Origin: Acinetobacter sp. ANC 3813 | GTDB lineage: Bacteria; Pseudomonadota; Gammaproteobacteria; Pseudomonadales; Moraxellaceae | Assembly (NCBI RefSeq): GCF_002135435.1 | Contig: NZ_NEGK01000004.1 | Location: 124,001 to 188,000, forward strand | Direction of reading: 5' to 3' | Length of the DNA stretch: 64,000 nucleotides | Part shown: positions 31,003 through 39,061 of the stretch, in pieces | Position numbering within the stretch: position 1 is the stretch's first letter | Layout: every line of letters starts with the position of its first letter | Made by a program: the position numbers and the translations under genes | Notes under the pieces: generated by a model | The model's database searches: none | Seen by the model: only the letters and a program-made list of their open reading frames with translations | Told to the model about the DNA's origin: nothing

Positions 31003-32862
31003 CTATGCCGCTTTCAGCTGGTCGCGGCCAGCCTGCTTCGCCTCATACAATTTTTCATCTGCCGCCCGCATCAATGCGTGTATATCGGCATAGGGCTGTT
31101 CATTGTCCATGCAGGACATTCCCATGCTGACCGTCACATACGTTTTACTGTCGCCGCGCCTGCAATGCTCCAGCTGCGCATCACGGACTGCGTTCAGAAC
31201 TTTAGTCATGAGATCTACTGAGACCTGCAGGGGCACATTCTGCACCACTATGGCAAATTCTTCGCCGCCATAGCGCGCTAAAAATGCTGAGGGCGGTAAA
31301 ATGCCGCCAATCACTTGCACCAGCTGCTTTAAAACTTCGTCGCCCTTCAAATGACCGTAATAATCGTTATAATTTTTGAAAAAATCCACATCAATCATGG
31401 CAAACACTAAAGTGCCGTGCCGTAAGCGTTTCGTTTGCGCAAAACGCTCCTGTATTTCATCATTAAGCGCACGGCGGTTATAAGCCCCCGTCAAAGCATC
31501 TATTTTTACCTGCTGTTCCAATTTGGCATTCAGCTCATGCAGCTGCTCTGTCCGCGCTTTGACTTTCTGATCCAGCAGACGGTTCAGCTCCATCAAATTA
31601 TTATTCAGCATTTCAGTATGATAAGTCTGATATGCATAATTTCGCGACTGCTGAAACATAATCAGCAGCGCATATAAACTGGTGGATACAAAGGACAAAT
31701 TGACCGAATCAATCCAATTCATCATCAGCAGAAAATCATTTAAAAAAGTGATGCACAAGAAAATGACTGCGCATAAATTCAAAATGGAATATGGCTCTTT
31801 AAATTTTAAAGTCTGATAAAAGCCATAAATAAAATTGGCTAAAACCATTAAGGCATATATTGAGCAGAACAGCGCCAATCGCTCAAAAATTTCCGGCTGG
31901 GAAAATGACGTCACTCCTATATTCAACGCCAGCAGCAGCATGGCCGCTTGAAAATTTAGCCGATGCAAATAGCGAGGATTCAGTAAATGAATATACGTAA
32001 TAAAAAAAATGATGCTGAAATAGGTAAATAAATATTCTAAACGAACGCCCCACAGCCAGTTAATATCCACCACGGCGGTATAGGCATAGGGCGCTGAGAA
32101 AAAGTTATGCAGCGCCAAAAAGATAATAAAAATTCCGAAGACCAAAATACTTTTGGAATTACGTTCTTTGGAGCCTCGGAACAGCGCAAACAGAATGGTA
32201 AATAAACCCACGCCCAAAATCGCCCCGCACACCACCCCTATACTCATCATCAATTGCTGATATTCGCGGTTAATGGTTCGCGCCAAACCGATGCGCATCG
32301 GGTTTTCCAAACCGCCATGCAAAGATGAATAGTTTGAAACCTGAATGGCTAACGTAAAGTATTCTTTATCGGTAATAAAATAAGCAATGCGCGGTGCATT
32401 TTCAGAGACTTGGCTTTGCTCATCTTTGCTCACTTCCCCAACACGAATCAGAAAGTCGCCATTTAAGAAGAACTTATATGCCCCGTACTGATTAGGTACT
32501 TTAATTGCAATACGGCGCCCGACAAACTCTTTCGGCAATTTAAAATAGCCGACATAAGTGCCGTAAGTTTGATTATTTCCAGCAACTTCTTTTAAAGATG
32601 CAGGTAAAAATACCGTTTGTGGAGTAAGTTTTTGACTGGGTCCTTTTAAAAAGGCTTGCGGATAATACTGCCATTGGCCATTGAGCAGCGAACTGCTGTT
32701 TTCGCTAAAATGCACTTCATTAATATTTTCGCGATTTTTTTCATAAAATGACGCCGGCGCAGATTCATATTGCGCAAACACAGCGGTTTGCCCAAAAATC
32801 ATCATCAAGCTCAGCAGCAATAATCCTTGAAAAATACGGATCGCATCATGCAAATAACGCAA
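31003..32862 (-). CDS. 7TMR-DISM diguanylate cyclase
   Basis: A 619-residue sensor cyclase. It has a signal peptide (about 1-30), a periplasmic 7TMR-DISM-type sensory domain (about 35-195), seven membrane helices (about 205-400), a short coiled coil (LLDQKVKARTEQLHELNAKLEQQ) and a GGDEF domain ending in GGEEF. The residues five before GGEEF do not form RxxD, so product inhibition at that site is probably absent, unlike the other cyclase in this window. It starts with TTG at 32862, with AGGAAC upstream. It makes c-di-GMP in response to an unknown ligand. Confidence 0.88.
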   Translation of the reverse strand: MRYLHDAIRIFQGLLLLSLMMIFGQTAVFAQYESAPASFYEKNRENINEVHFSENSSSLLNGQWQYYPQAFLKGPSQKLTPQTVFLPASLKEVAGNNQTYGTYVGYFKLPKEFVGRRIAIKVPNQYGAYKFFLNGDFLIRVGEVSKDEQSQVSENAPRIAYFITDKEYFTLAIQVSNYSSLHGGLENPMRIGLARTINREYQQLMMSIGVVCGAILGVGLFTILFALFRGSKERNSKSILVFGIFIIFLALHNFFSAPYAYTAVVDINWLWGVRLEYLFTYFSIIFFITYIHLLNPRYLHRLNFQAAMLLLALNIGVTSFSQPEIFERLALFCSIYALMVLANFIYGFYQTLKFKEPYSILNLCAVIFLCITFLNDFLLMMNWIDSVNLSFVSTSLYALLIMFQQSRNYAYQTYHTEMLNNNLMELNRLLDQKVKARTEQLHELNAKLEQQVKIDALTGAYNRRALNDEIQERFAQTKRLRHGTLVFAMIDVDFFKNYNDYYGHLKGDEVLKQLVQVIGGILPPSAFLARYGGEEFAIVVQNVPLQVSVDLMTKVLNAVRDAQLEHCRRGDSKTYVTVSMGMSCMDNEQPYADIHALMRAADEKLYEAKQAGRDQLKAA

Positions 32863-32986
32863 AACATCGAGTTCCTAACGCTTTTATATCACTCAATGTA
32901 AAATGAAAATTTATGATTTCCAAATACTTTTTTATTTTTTTGATTAACAGCATCCTTGCCGTTAATAAACCCCAGCGGATTAAATA

Positions 32987-33325
32987 TTAATCACGGGTTT
33001 TGACATCAAATAATTCAATTTCAAAAATCAAATTAGAGTTCGCTGGAATAATATTGCCCATTTTGCGAGAACCGTAAGCCAAATGCGCAGGTACAATCAG
33101 TTTGCGCTTACCGCCGACTTTCATGCCCATAATGCCTTGATCCCAGCCTTTAATTACACGGCCAGTACCAATGACGGTTTCAAAATAACTGCCGCGGTCA
33201 ATGGATGAGTCAAATTTTGTGCCGTCTTCCAGCCATCCAGTATAGTGCGTCGTAATCAAAGCGCCTTTCACCGCTTCTTTACCTTCACCAATTTTTAACT
33301 CAATAATTTCTAATTCGTTCGACAT
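32987..33325 (-). CDS. FKBP-type peptidyl-prolyl cis-trans isomerase
   Basis: A 112-residue single-domain FKBP. Family motifs are GALITTHYTGWLEDGTKFDSS, VIKGWDQGIMGMKVGGKRKL and AYGSRKMGNIIPANSNLIFEIELFDV, covering the rapamycin-binding and active-site residues. There is no signal peptide, so it is cytoplasmic. The start at 33325 (MSNELEIIEL) has AAAGGT upstream and is preferred to 33355. It catalyses proline isomerisation in protein folding. Confidence 0.93.
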   Translation of the reverse strand: MSNELEIIELKIGEGKEAVKGALITTHYTGWLEDGTKFDSSIDRGSYFETVIGTGRVIKGWDQGIMGMKVGGKRKLIVPAHLAYGSRKMGNIIPANSNLIFEIELFDVKTRD

Positions 33326-33431
33326 GTCTGAATACCTTTGCCTTATCACAACCAAATTACATTATAAACATTTCTCAGTTTTCAGCATGCAGCCGCCTGA
33401 AGACGCTTTACAGCTGATCTGAAAGAAACGC

Positions 33432-33962
33432 TTACTGCAGCTGTTCCCACTCGATCACGGCTTGAGCTGTATCGCCGATGAGCGTCCACTCGCCATCCAT
33501 TACATTTAACTGCAGCTGCATGGTACGTTCGCACAGTGCCTGAATCGCTTCTGTGGTTGCCAAAGACAATTTCCACACTTCTAAATTTTTCAATGTTTTC
33601 AGCTTGCTGTTGCGCTTATACCATTCATCTACTGCAGTACCATAAGTCACAATGACCACTCGGCTGCAGCGCGCACAGGCTTTTTTCACTTTGTCTTCGT
33701 CTGGACTGCCCACTTCAATCCATTTTTCCAACTGGCCTGTTAAGTCTTTTTGCCAAAGTGCAGGCTCATCGGTTTCAAATAAGTCTTTGGTAAATTCTAA
33801 AGCTTCATCCGCATAGCGGGCATAAGCCAAAATGCGCACCATCAAACGTTCAATTGTTTCTGATGGATGCAGCGCCATGGTCAACTGGTAGTCACCATAC
33901 TGATGCACATCCATATTGGCTATGTTCAAATCTGCTTTATAAATTGTAGCTTTCAGCGCCAT
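33432..33962 (-). CDS. YaeQ family protein
   Basis: A 176-residue YaeQ protein, starting MALKATIYKADLNIANMD and containing HPSETIERLMVRILAYARYADE and LTGQLEKWIEVGSPDEDKVKKA. YaeQ has a PD-(D/E)XK nuclease-like fold of unresolved function; the GxPD and K residues of that core are present. The start at 33962 follows GAGGAC; a start at 34019 would add an unrelated N-terminus. It is encoded about 250 bp from the dif-like cluster. Confidence 0.9.
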   Translation of the reverse strand: MALKATIYKADLNIANMDVHQYGDYQLTMALHPSETIERLMVRILAYARYADEALEFTKDLFETDEPALWQKDLTGQLEKWIEVGSPDEDKVKKACARCSRVVIVTYGTAVDEWYKRNSKLKTLKNLEVWKLSLATTEAIQALCERTMQLQLNVMDGEWTLIGDTAQAVIEWEQLQ

Positions 33963-34216
33963 AGAAAAAGTCCTCAAATTTGGCGCATAGCATACCCGAT
34001 TTAGACCGTCTTGACGCATTTTGGCGAAGTTTTTGCATCAGTAGAAAAGTGAAATAATCACTCGGGAGAACAATATGGAAACAACAGCCTGAGTTGAAGT
34101 TATAAGTAACTTTGGCATCAATGCGTATTCTTATTTTACTGGATAGCTCATTCCACAAATAAATGAGCAGACATTCCGATCCCACTTGAACACCACTTTT
34201 CTGGGGGGTAAAATGG

Positions 34217-34244
34217 ATTTCGTATAAGAGATTTTATGTTAAAT
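34217..34244 (+). repeat. dif/pdif-like XerC/XerD site, copy 1
   Basis: Arms ATTTCGTATAA (XerC type) and TTATGTTAAAT (XerD type) around the 6-nt spacer GAGATT give 28 bp in the exact dif layout. It bounds the SMI1/KNR4 cassette on the left, 24 bp from the gene's stop codon. Confidence 0.8.
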
Positions 34245-34268
34245 CTATTTTCAGAATAATAATTTAGT

Positions 34269-34733
34269 TTATCTTAGTGAAGTTAAGAAATTATCAAAAC
34301 TATCAGATACTTCTACTAATTTTAATTTGGGTTGTTCATGTTGATCTTTGATATATTGATCATGGTACATAAGAACTACTTTAGGATGATTGACGTCAGA
34401 TCTGTAGTCAAATCCGATATAGTCACCACAACCATTTAGTCCAAAGACGACTATCCTATCATGGCCATATATATCCTGATCTTGACAGTTTTCAATATCA
34501 TCACCTCCTCCCCCTTTCCCAAAACAACAAAAGGCTATGCCAGATTCTCCAACTTCATTGTTGGAATCTAGATATTCAAAGCTATTCTCCATAAATTGCA
34601 CTCCATTGTGGGAAGCAATCAGCTTTTTATAACTTAAAGGAAAATTAATTTTATTATCGTGCTCAAAACTCTCGATGACCTTTATGTCGATTGGTCCAAA
34701 GTCATACATAATATTTAAGTTCTGATAAGGCAT
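34269..34733 (-). CDS. SMI1/KNR4 (SUKH)-type immunity protein
   Basis: A 154-residue protein of the SMI1/KNR4/SUKH type. The pattern is visible: IKVIESFEHDNKINFPLSYKKLIASHNG at the N-terminus (family signature LPxxYKxfLlxxNG), then SGIAFCCFGKG, the central strand ..GCGDYIGFDYR and a C-terminal SFDNFLTSL. Such proteins neutralise polymorphic or contact-dependent toxins. No toxin gene is adjacent. The gene is A+T-rich and lies tightly between two directly repeated dif-like sites, which suggests a mobile orphan immunity cassette. Confidence 0.82.
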   Translation of the reverse strand: MPYQNLNIMYDFGPIDIKVIESFEHDNKINFPLSYKKLIASHNGVQFMENSFEYLDSNNEVGESGIAFCCFGKGGGGDDIENCQDQDIYGHDRIVVFGLNGCGDYIGFDYRSDVNHPKVVLMYHDQYIKDQHEQPKLKLVEVSDSFDNFLTSLR

Positions 34734-34763
34734 ATGATTATTTTACCTGCTAAGAATAACGAA

Positions 34764-34792
34764 ATTTCGTATAACAGCCATATATGTTAAAT
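34764..34792 (+). repeat. dif/pdif-like XerC/XerD site, copy 2 (1-nt insertion)
   Basis: Arm ATTTCGTATAA and spacer CAGCCA are followed by TATATGTTAAAT, which is one base longer than the usual XerD arm TTATGTTAAAT. The core otherwise matches, from memory, the plasmid pdif repeats that flank OXA-24-type cassettes in Acinetobacter. It separates the SMI1 and pseudogene cassettes; the SMI1 ATG is 31 bp to its left. Confidence 0.75.
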
Positions 34793-34798
34793 GGGTTT

Positions 34799-35026
34799 CT
34801 ATACGATCCACCTTTTAAACTCATTAGCTATAAATTCATAGGCATCACTTTCTTCTTTCGAAGAAAATATAAGTTCAGCTTTATCCCTCTCAGTGTAATA
34901 AACACACCACTCTGTTTTTTGTTTTAAGACACTAATACATTCAGAGTTCTTGATTTTATCAAAAGAGTAACTGATGTGATGAACTCGCAGATGCTCTAAT
35001 TATTTAATTAGCTCATTTCTAGTCAT
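34799..35026 (-). pseudogene. Disrupted small immunity-like gene
   Basis: A 76-codon frame from ATG 35026 to TAG 34799, interrupted by an in-frame TAA as codon 9 (35000-35002). It reads MTRNELIK, stop, then LEHLRVHHISYSFD and on to KQKTEWCVYYTERDKAELIF and a C-terminal helix EESDAYEFIANEFKRWIV. The WxVYYxERG/D segment recalls small polymorphic-toxin immunity proteins such as Imm59; this is uncertain. No alternative start after the stop is visible. It lies exactly between dif-like copies 2 and 3. Confidence 0.65.
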
Positions 35027-35057
35027 TACAATATGCTTAATTATTAAATATCCCTAA

Positions 35058-35085
35058 AATTAACATAATACACGTTATACGAAAT
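35058..35085 (-). repeat. dif/pdif-like XerC/XerD site, copy 3; candidate chromosomal dif
   Basis: On the minus strand it reads ATTTCGTATAA, spacer CGTGTA, then TTATGTTAATT: 28 bp with 11-6-11 spacing. It is inverted relative to copies 1 and 2. The spacer and XerD arm are close to what I recall for the Acinetobacter chromosomal dif, so this copy is the best candidate for the terminus resolution site. Confidence 0.75.
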
Positions 35086-35302
35086 CATCTTAATTAATAA
35101 ATTTCAGTATCTTATGTCAACATAAAAGCTCACATCTACTGATCTGAGCTTTTTTTTTATTGATTGATCACGTTTCACGCCTACTATTTAAACAATGTTC
35201 CACGACTTTATGCAGTCTCGTTAAACTCCAACTTAAAACATTGATCAAATGAAAATGAATGCGAATGCTATAACGGCAGCGTAAATCACTCTCCCCTACA
35301 GG

Positions 35303-36313
35303 TTATTTTTGCTCTTGATCCACGCGGCAATTCATTAGCAAACTCTCAAACTCCAGCCAAGCACGTTCCTGCAGATAAATAATTTCCAGACGGTTATCAA
35401 TGCTTTCTTCAGCACTCTGATAGTTAAATTGTTCAGGATTAAAATTAAAGCTTTTCCAGCCCTGATTGGTTTGAAAGATGCCTTTAATACGCAGCCAGTC
35501 TTTTTGCTCACAAAGCAAATCCAGCAAATCATAAAAATCGAAGACCCAACGCTTAGGCATTTTCCAGCCTGCTACACTATAGCCCTGCGCAGTTTCAACA
35601 TAATGATATGGCAACTGCTTAATTTCAGGCATAGCTTCGCCTGTATTAAACAGCTGCTGAACCCGAAGCAAAGGCTGAATTTTTCGCGGTGTTCCTGCAT
35701 AAGGCAAATCGATGTCCGAAAGTGTGAGCTGCCCCATCGCTGTTTTAAGCCATATTTGCTGATAAGGCTGATACTCAGCTTGCAATAACTCAAGCGCCTG
35801 TTCATCGGCATGATTCATTTGGTCTGCATGTGAAACCGCAATTATTTGCGCAGCTTTCAGCTGATCAGCATATAAGTTTTGTTTTGACCATTCACTGTCG
35901 TGCAAACGTGAACCATCCACAACAGTCAGCAAAGCACGCATGTTCAAATGCGGCTGCCAATGCGGTTCAGTTAGCTGCTCCAGCAGCTGCGCAGGATGGC
36001 CTAAACCTGTCGGCTCAATAAACAAACGGTCTGGCTGATTTTCAGAAAGCAGGCGTGACAAAGCAATCTGCATTGGCATTTGACTGCTGCAGCAAAGGCA
36101 GCCGCCCAAAAGCTCTTTCACCGCATAGCCTTGATCCTGCGGCAGCAGCTGCTGATCAACCCCAATCTGCCCGAACTCATTCATCAGCACAGCCCACACT
36201 TCATTTTCAGGTTTTTGGCTCAGCAAATGTTTGAGCAGCGTGGTTTTACCCGCACCCAAAAAACCAGAAATAATATGAACGGGAATTGCCTGAGATGCTG
36301 TAACGAGCTTCAA
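35303..36313 (-). CDS. CobW/COG0523 family GTP-binding metallochaperone
   Basis: A 336-residue G3E GTPase. Walker A is GFLGAGKTTLLKHLL (about 17-31), the family metal motif CxCC is GGCLCCSSQ (about 69-77), and the specificity element is in VSHADQMN. A CobW C-terminal domain begins near residue 215. Members insert or deliver metals, most often zinc or cobalt. The TTG start at 36313 is supported by AGGT 6 nt upstream. I saw no clear Zur site. It is a single gene. Confidence 0.88.
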   Translation of the reverse strand: MKLVTASQAIPVHIISGFLGAGKTTLLKHLLSQKPENEVWAVLMNEFGQIGVDQQLLPQDQGYAVKELLGGCLCCSSQMPMQIALSRLLSENQPDRLFIEPTGLGHPAQLLEQLTEPHWQPHLNMRALLTVVDGSRLHDSEWSKQNLYADQLKAAQIIAVSHADQMNHADEQALELLQAEYQPYQQIWLKTAMGQLTLSDIDLPYAGTPRKIQPLLRVQQLFNTGEAMPEIKQLPYHYVETAQGYSVAGWKMPKRWVFDFYDLLDLLCEQKDWLRIKGIFQTNQGWKSFNFNPEQFNYQSAEESIDNRLEIIYLQERAWLEFESLLMNCRVDQEQK

Positions 36314-36802
36314 AAGAATACCTGCGAAGAAGGAATGAAAGAACTGAATTGTACAGCTGGACCACCCTGTGCTGACAAGTCTATGAACAGCTTATTCTGC
36401 AGCGCTTAAAAAATATTGTGCTGTTTGACAGTCATGAACTGACTGTATTGACACATTTGCTTCATATTGAGGTCTATCTGCAATGAAATCTTACATTTAT
36501 TTGTCTGCCAAGCCTGTTCATTTCGCTCGTCATTACCCGCTTTTGTAACAGCAGCGTTACTGCCGCTGTGCTGAATACTGAAATTCGAAATATCTGCATA
36601 CATTTTAGGCAATCATTTCAGTTTTTTATTCACATAAACCAACAAAATAAATTCAAATACCTTTGTTCTGTAACTCCTTTATTAAGCTTTTGCTGCAATC
36701 ATTGCCTGCATCCGTTTCGGCTTTTAGCATGGGTTCCTATTCATATTGAGAGTGATGCTCAATGTGAATATCAAATCAAAATAGATATTAAGGAATGCCA
36801 AA
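36314..36802. other. Intergenic region with an imperfect inverted repeat near the 3' end
   Basis: About 490 bp between divergent genes. The only structure seen is the hairpin at 36738-36770. A 68-codon minus-strand frame inside it is not convincing. Confidence 0.45.
36738..36770 (+). promoter_or_regulatory. 13-bp inverted repeat in the leader of the small secreted protein gene
   Basis: TATTCATATTGAG and CTCAATGTGAATA pair around AGTGATG with a single T-G wobble. It ends 33 bp before the ATG and could be an operator or a 5' UTR hairpin. Confidence 0.5.
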
Positions 36803-37018
36803 ATGAAATTAACTCAAATTTTACTTGCTTCAACTTTAGCTGCTGCCGCTGCGACTACTTTTGCCGCTCAAGACACTCAGCCCGCACAGGACGAAAAAGT
36901 TGTTGTCAGCACCCAAGAACAGCCTGCTGGCACTGAAGCTGCTGCTGGCGCAACATCTGCGCAACCTGCATCAGAAGCTCAAGCGGATGCCTCTGCTCCA
37001 GCTCAGCCTGCACAGTAA
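36803..37018 (+). CDS. Small exported Ala/Gln/Pro-rich protein
   Basis: A 71-residue protein: a signal peptide (MKLTQILLASTLAAAAATTFAA, cleaved near residue 22) and a low-complexity mature part of about 49 residues made of Ala, Gln, Pro, Glu and Asp. AAGGAATG precedes the ATG. It is probably periplasmic and unfolded; the function is unknown. A hairpin in its leader and a terminator about 110 bp downstream suggest its own regulated transcript. Confidence 0.7.
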   Translation: MKLTQILLASTLAAAAATTFAAQDTQPAQDEKVVVSTQEQPAGTEAAAGATSAQPASEAQADASAPAQPAQ

Positions 37019-37130
37019 TGCACAGAATTTGACTCTGCTGACTTCACTGCATTAGATGCAGCTCAGCAGAGTCTGCAGGTCAAAACTGCTCCATGATGAA
37101 AAGCCCTCATCGTGTTTGACCTAAAATAAG

Positions 37131-37161
37131 ACCAGCCAGCTGAAAATGCTGACTGGTTTTT
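37131..37161 (+). terminator. Terminator after the small secreted protein gene
   Basis: ACCAG-C-CAGC pairs with GCTG-A-CTGGT around a 7-nt loop with one mismatch, followed by a T run. Confidence 0.65.
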
Positions 37162-37378
37162 TAAATGAATAAGCAATGAATCATAGTTATAAATGATAGA
37201 TAAATCATCAAAGCCTATAAAGAATGACAAATCAAATTATTTAAAATCAAATAATTATAATAAATATCCTATTTTTTTAATATAATAAACACCTATTCCA
37301 CCGACTTAGGCATAGCTTGCTGCATACCCCCATTTAGCCGTTAAATAATCTTAATGCGAAAGAATCGGATGTTTGCAC

Positions 37379-38986
37379 ATGAGCAATAAAGCAAATTTTA
37401 CAGCTGAAGTAGCGATCATAGGTGCTGGCCCAGTCGGCTTAACCATTGCCAACTACTTAAGTAAGCAAGGCGTACAAGTCACTGTCATTGAACAGCTGGA
37501 CAGTTTGATTGATTACCCGCGTGCAATCGGCATTGATGATGAATCATTGCGTACCATCCAATCTTTAGGTTTGGTTGATCAAGTATTGCCGCACACTACG
37601 CCTAACCACGCTATGCGTTTCTTAACGCCTAAAGGCCGCTGCTTTGCAGACATTCAGCCTTTAACGCGCGAATTCGGCTTTTCTCGCCGCAATGCGTTTA
37701 TTCAGCCGCAAGTCGACAATGTCTTGCTGCAAGGCTTAAAACAATACGATAAAACTGAAGTATTGTTCTCTCGCCACTTAACAGAATTCTATCAGGATGC
37801 TTCTGGCGTAACGCTGAACATCACCAACAAAGAAGGCCAGCAGGAAACTGTTAAAGCACAGTACCTGATTGCCTGCGACGGCGGCAACTCTATTGTGCGC
37901 CGCACATTAAACATTGCCTTTGACGGTGAAACTGCGCCGAACCAATGGATTGTAATCGACATCGATAATGACCCGCTGGCGACACCGCATATTTACCTGT
38001 GCTGCGACCCTGTGCGTCCATACGTTTCAGCTGCGCTGCCTCACGGTATCCGCCGTTTTGAATTCATGGTAATGCCAGGCGAAACTCAAGAAGAATTGAG
38101 CAAGCCGGAAAACATTGCAAAATTACTGTCTAAAGTAATGCCGACGACTGACGGTATTGAAGTCATCCGCCAGCGTGTATATACCCATAATGCGCGTATT
38201 GCAGATAAATTCCGTGTAGACCGCATCCTGCTTGCAGGTGATGCTGCCCACATCATGCCTGTATGGCAAGGTCAAGGCTATAACAGCGGCATGCGTGATG
38301 CTTTCAACTTGGCATGGAAAGTGGCATTAGTGGTTCAAGGTAAAGCGGGTCCAGAACTTCTAGACTCTTACCAAATTGAACGTAAAGACCATGCAAAAGC
38401 GATGATTGACCTGTCTGTATTGGCTGGCCACGTACTTGCGCCGCCTAAAAAATGGCAAGGTTTTGTACGTGACGGTATTGCTTATGCATTGAACTACATC
38501 AAGCCAATTAAACAATACTTGCTTGAAATGCGCTTTAAGCCTATGCCGAAATACCATGATGGCGCGCTATTAGCCAACAATTCAAAAGACTCACCTGTCG
38601 GCAAAATGTTTATTCAGCCTGAAGTACGCTTAGCGACTGGCGAAACCGTATTGCTGGACGAAGTGATCGGCAATGATTTTGCCCTGATCGCTTGGGGTGT
38701 AGACCCGCAGTGGGGCTTATCAGATGCAACGATTAAACAATGGCAAAAGCTGGGTGTTAAATTCATCCAAGTGATTCCAGCGGTACAGTTCCAAAACGAA
38801 GCCCGCAAACAGCCTGAAGGCGTGATTACCATTGGCGATATTGGTACAGATATCCGCACTTGGTTTGGTAAAACATCTGAATCTGTTGTGGTGCTTCGCC
38901 CTGACCGCTTTGTGGCAGCGCTTGCAATTCCGCAGACTTTAGACCAAGTCAGCCAGCAACTGTTTGCTAAACTGCATGTAAAGTAA
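37379..38986 (+). CDS. FAD-dependent aromatic hydroxylase, MhpA-like
   Basis: A 535-residue class A flavoprotein monooxygenase. It has the FAD dinucleotide motif [17 protein letters not shown] near the N-terminus, the DG motif [10 protein letters not shown] in the middle, and [31 protein letters not shown] for FAD ribityl binding. The closest match from memory is MhpA, 3-(3-hydroxyphenyl)propionate hydroxylase. ATG 37379 is preferred to the TTG two codons earlier. No mhpB-F or other ring-cleavage genes are nearby, so the substrate may differ. Confidence 0.85.
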   Translation: MSNKANFTAEVAIIGAGPVGLTIANYLSKQGVQVTVIEQLDSLIDYPRAIGIDDESLRTIQSLGLVDQVLPHTTPNHAMRFLTPKGRCFADIQPLTREFGFSRRNAFIQPQVDNVLLQGLKQYDKTEVLFSRHLTEFYQDASGVTLNITNKEGQQETVKAQYLIACDGGNSIVRRTLNIAFDGETAPNQWIVIDIDNDPLATPHIYLCCDPVRPYVSAALPHGIRRFEFMVMPGETQEELSKPENIAKLLSKVMPTTDGIEVIRQRVYTHNARIADKFRVDRILLAGDAAHIMPVWQGQGYNSGMRDAFNLAWKVALVVQGKAGPELLDSYQIERKDHAKAMIDLSVLAGHVLAPPKKWQGFVRDGIAYALNYIKPIKQYLLEMRFKPMPKYHDGALLANNSKDSPVGKMFIQPEVRLATGETVLLDEVIGNDFALIAWGVDPQWGLSDATIKQWQKLGVKFIQVIPAVQFQNEARKQPEGVITIGDIGTDIRTWFGKTSESVVVLRPDRFVAALAIPQTLDQVSQQLFAKLHVK

Positions 38987-39033
38987 TACTGCAGCTGCAT
39001 AACCATTAAAAATTCTGATTGATTCAGAGGCCT

Positions 39034-39061
39034 GACCACGCACTATGCGTGGTCTTTTTTT
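39034..39061 (+). terminator. Terminator of the MhpA-like gene, embedded in the opposite gene's 3' end
   Basis: GACCACGCA and TGCGTGGTC close on CTA and are followed by seven T. The loop is the complement of the stop codon of the convergent FeeM-like gene, whose last codons form the stem and T run. Confidence 0.85.

Noticed and set aside
33963..34185. 82-codon minus-strand frame overlapping the YaeQ start
   Set aside because: It overlaps a real gene's N-terminus in another frame and its translation has no domain-like character.
34020..34216. Possible insertion-sequence remnant; the minus strand holds GTGGGATCGGAATG-like DNA recalling IS21-family ends
   Set aside because: No transposase fragment, terminal repeat or target duplication could be seen, so the resemblance is too weak to annotate.
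36406..36612. 68-codon minus-strand frame in the intergenic region after the CobW gene
   Set aside because: No ribosome-binding site, unusual composition and no recognisable pattern.
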